Source of the DNA: Acidobacteriota bacterium | GTDB taxonomy: Bacteria; Acidobacteriota; Terriglobia; Terriglobales; Acidobacteriaceae | NCBI GenBank assembly: GCA_021811745.1 | Contig: JAJZNH010000155.1 | Location: 1 to 5,610, forward strand | Direction: 5' to 3' | Length of the DNA stretch: 5,610 nt | Part shown: piece after piece, positions 3,901-5,610 of the stretch | Numbering within the stretch: position 1 is the stretch's first letter | How the letters are laid out: every line of letters begins with the position of its first letter | Notes under the pieces: model-generated | Told to the model about the DNA's origin: nothing | Databases searched by the model: none | The model's input: only the letters and a program-made list of their open reading frames with translations | Position numbers and translations under genes: made by a program

Positions 3901-5610
3901 GTGCGGAATCTTCTTGTTTTCTCAATTCTTTTTCTGTTCCTGCCCGTTTCGGCGCCGTCGCAATCGGCGGGGAACGCCTCCGCCTTTGGCTATGCCAATT
4001 TCAGCGCGCAGTCCAAAATCGAGACGCAATTCCTCGCTGTGCCGAGCGCCCGGCTGGCTGGCGAGGAACTGAAGTCGCTCACCGCCCAGCCCCACATGGC
4101 TGCTACGCCCGAAGATCACAGGACCGCCAACTACGTGGCGAAGAGGTTTCGCGCTGCCGGTCTTGAGACCGAAATCGTCCCCTACCGCGTTCTGCTCAAC
4201 TGGCCCAAAGTGGTGCGCGTGGAGGCATACGACCCCGCCGGGCATCTGCTGATGACCGGCCCCACCCGCGAGCATGTGCACGGCGATCCCTATCAGAACA
4301 ATCCCCACGTCGTGATGCCCTTCAACGGTTCCTCGGGTTCCGGTGACGTCACCGCCGAGGTGGTTTACGCCAACTATGGCCGGCTGCAGGACTTCAACAA
4401 GCTGGCCGACCTGCACATCGATCTTCACGGCAAGATTGTGATCTGCCGCTACGGCTCCAACTTCCGCGGCGTCAAGGTCTACCTTGCCGAGCAGCGCGGA
4501 GCCGTCGGCGTGTTGCTTTACTCCGATCCACGGGACGATGGCTACTACAAGGGCGATCCATGGCCGCTCGGACCCTGGCGGCCGGCGACGGGCGTGCAGC
4601 GCGGCTCGGTTCAGTACCTTTTCAAATACCCCGGAGATCCGGAGACGCCCGGCGTGGCTTCGACGCTGAACCTGCCCGTCTCCAACCGCGTCTCGCCGTA
4701 CGGAAGCCAGCCGCACATCATCTCGATTCCGCTCAGCTATCACGATGCGGCGCCCATTCTGGAGGCACTGAGGGGCCCCGGAGTGCCGCAAGGCTGGCAG
4801 GGCGCGCTGCCTTTCCGCTATCACGTCGGGCCAGGCGGCGTGCGGGTCCATCTCGTCTCGCGGCAGGATTACCAGCGGCGCATCATCTGGGACGTCATCG
4901 GCACGGTCCCGGGCACGCAGTACCCGAATGACTGGGTGATCGTCGGCAATCACCGCGACGCATGGGTGTATGGCGCAGTGGATCCCTCCAGCGGCACCGC
5001 CGCCCTGCTTGAAGCTGCTCACGGCATTGGCGCGCTGCTGCGCTCAGGCTGGCGCCCCAAGCGCACCATCCTCTTTTGCAGTTGGGATGCCGAAGAGGAG
5101 GGATTGATCGGCTCGACCGAATGGGTGGAACAGCACGCCAAAGCCCTCGATCATGCTGTTGCCTACTTCAATGTGGATGTAGCCGTTTCCGGCCCGGATT
5201 TCTCCGCCTCTGCCGTGCCTTCGCTCAAGGGGTTCATCCGCGGCATCGCCAGTTCTGTCTCCAGCCCACTGGGCGGGACGGTCTATCAGCAATGGCGAAA
5301 CAGCCAGATCCATCGCAATGAGCAGAAGACGCCCAATATACCGCCGGCAGGCGCTGATCAGATTCGCGTCGGCGGCCTCGGCTCGGGTTCCGATTTCACG
5401 CCTTTCCTCCAGCACGTCGGCGTGCCTTCTACCGACATCGGGTCCGAGGGCCCTTACGGCGTCTATCACTCCGTCTTTGACAATTTTGCCTGGTATACGC
5501 AGAATGCCGATCCCCACTTCCTTTATCTGCAGGAGATGGCGCGGATTCTGGGCCTCGAAGCTCTGCGCATGGCCGATGCTGACGTGCTGCCCTATGATTA
5601 CGCGGCCTAT
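3901..5610 (+). CDS. Secreted M28 metallopeptidase, glutamate carboxypeptidase II (PSMA/NAALADase)-like, cut by window edge
   Basis: 570 codons are visible with no stop; family members usually run past 700 residues. From the GTG at 3901 the protein starts with a signal peptide (RNLLVFSILFLFLPVSA), plausibly cleaved near residue 28 after ASA, so it should act outside the cytoplasm. A protease-associated domain covers about residues 95-320. The co-catalytic di-zinc M28 domain surrounds and follows it: GNHRDAWVYGAVDPSSG with zinc ligands His351 and Asp361, SWDAEEEGLIGSTEW with catalytic base Glu398 and ligand Glu399, FNVD with ligand Asp426, and GVYHSVFDNF with ligand His523. All match human GCPII residues His377, Asp387, Glu424, Glu425, Asp453 and His553, so the enzyme should be active. 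The fragment stops at VLPYDYAAY, where the transferrin-receptor-like dimerisation domain should begin. The pocket differs from GCPII, so cleavage of acidic peptides is uncertain; a general exopeptidase role in peptide scavenging is the safer reading. The 122 bases after mscL show no clear promoter. Confidence 0.95.
   Translation, partial: MRNLLVFSILFLFLPVSAPSQSAGNASAFGYANFSAQSKIETQFLAVPSARLAGEELKSLTAQPHMAATPEDHRTANYVAKRFRAAGLETEIVPYRVLLNWPKVVRVEAYDPAGHLLMTGPTREHVHGDPYQNNPHVVMPFNGSSGSGDVTAEVVYANYGRLQDFNKLADLHIDLHGKIVICRYGSNFRGVKVYLAEQRGAVGVLLYSDPRDDGYYKGDPWPLGPWRPATGVQRGSVQYLFKYPGDPETPGVASTLNLPVSNRVSPYGSQPHIISIPLSYHDAAPILEALRGPGVPQGWQGALPFRYHVGPGGVRVHLVSRQDYQRRIIWDVIGTVPGTQYPNDWVIVGNHRDAWVYGAVDPSSGTAALLEAAHGIGALLRSGWRPKRTILFCSWDAEEEGLIGSTEWVEQHAKALDHAVAYFNVDVAVSGPDFSASAVPSLKGFIRGIASSVSSPLGGTVYQQWRNSQIHRNEQKTPNIPPAGADQIRVGGLGSGSDFTPFLQHVGVPSTDIGSEGPYGVYHSVFDNFAWYTQNADPHFLYLQEMARILGLEALRMADADVLPYDYAAY

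Noticed and set aside
3813..4166. 117-codon plus-strand frame overlapping the start of the M28 gene
   Set aside because: It overlaps the peptidase coding region in another frame and has no recognisable domain. The frame starting at GTG 3901 has a signal peptide and full family similarity.
3922..5022. 366-codon open frame on the minus strand opposite the M28 peptidase
   Set aside because: Antisense shadow of a gene with intact catalytic motifs; no family resemblance.

Overview
The window looks like ordinary chromosomal sequence from a GC-rich bacterium, most likely an Acidobacteriota member (Acidobacteriaceae-like). This is inference from three things: base composition, the zinc-ribbon form of MscL, and the mix of FucP/GluP-type and SSS transporters with a secreted PSMA-like M28 peptidase. 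No rRNA or other marker gene is present to settle the taxonomy.

Left third (1-1602, minus strand): two sugar/solute transporter genes point left. A complete 415-residue FucP/GluP-type MFS transporter (355-1602) is followed, after a 164-base gap holding a perfect 9-bp hairpin, by the first 63 codons of an SSS-family sodium:solute symporter (1-190, cut by the window edge). Both are probably carbohydrate uptake systems.

Divergent intergenic region (1603-1869): this carries the MFS ribosome binding site and two abutting copies of a 27-bp unit with one mismatch between them. The remaining roughly 170 bases are visibly less GC-rich and hold nothing I recognise. The repeat is the least explained part of the window. 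It could be a regulator-binding array or a relic of a transposon end.

Right two thirds (1870-5610, plus strand): mtnA (methylthioribose-1-phosphate isomerase, methionine salvage) is followed closely by an unrecognised three-helix membrane protein whose first codons contain a run of eight C. Next is mscL, a mechanosensitive channel with an added C-terminal four-cysteine zinc ribbon. It has a good sigma-70-type promoter whose -35 is overlapped by a perfect 10-bp inverted repeat. Last is a signal-peptide-bearing M28 metallopeptidase of the glutamate carboxypeptidase II (PSMA/NAALADase) type, cut by the right edge after 570 codons.

I see no CRISPR array, tRNA, rRNA, intact insertion sequence or defence system, and no evidence of a new multi-gene system. 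The points worth a second look are small: the 27-bp tandem repeat, the mscL operator-like palindrome, the C8 tract, the Ser in place of a proton-coupling Asp in the MFS transporter, and a changed substrate pocket in the M28 peptidase.
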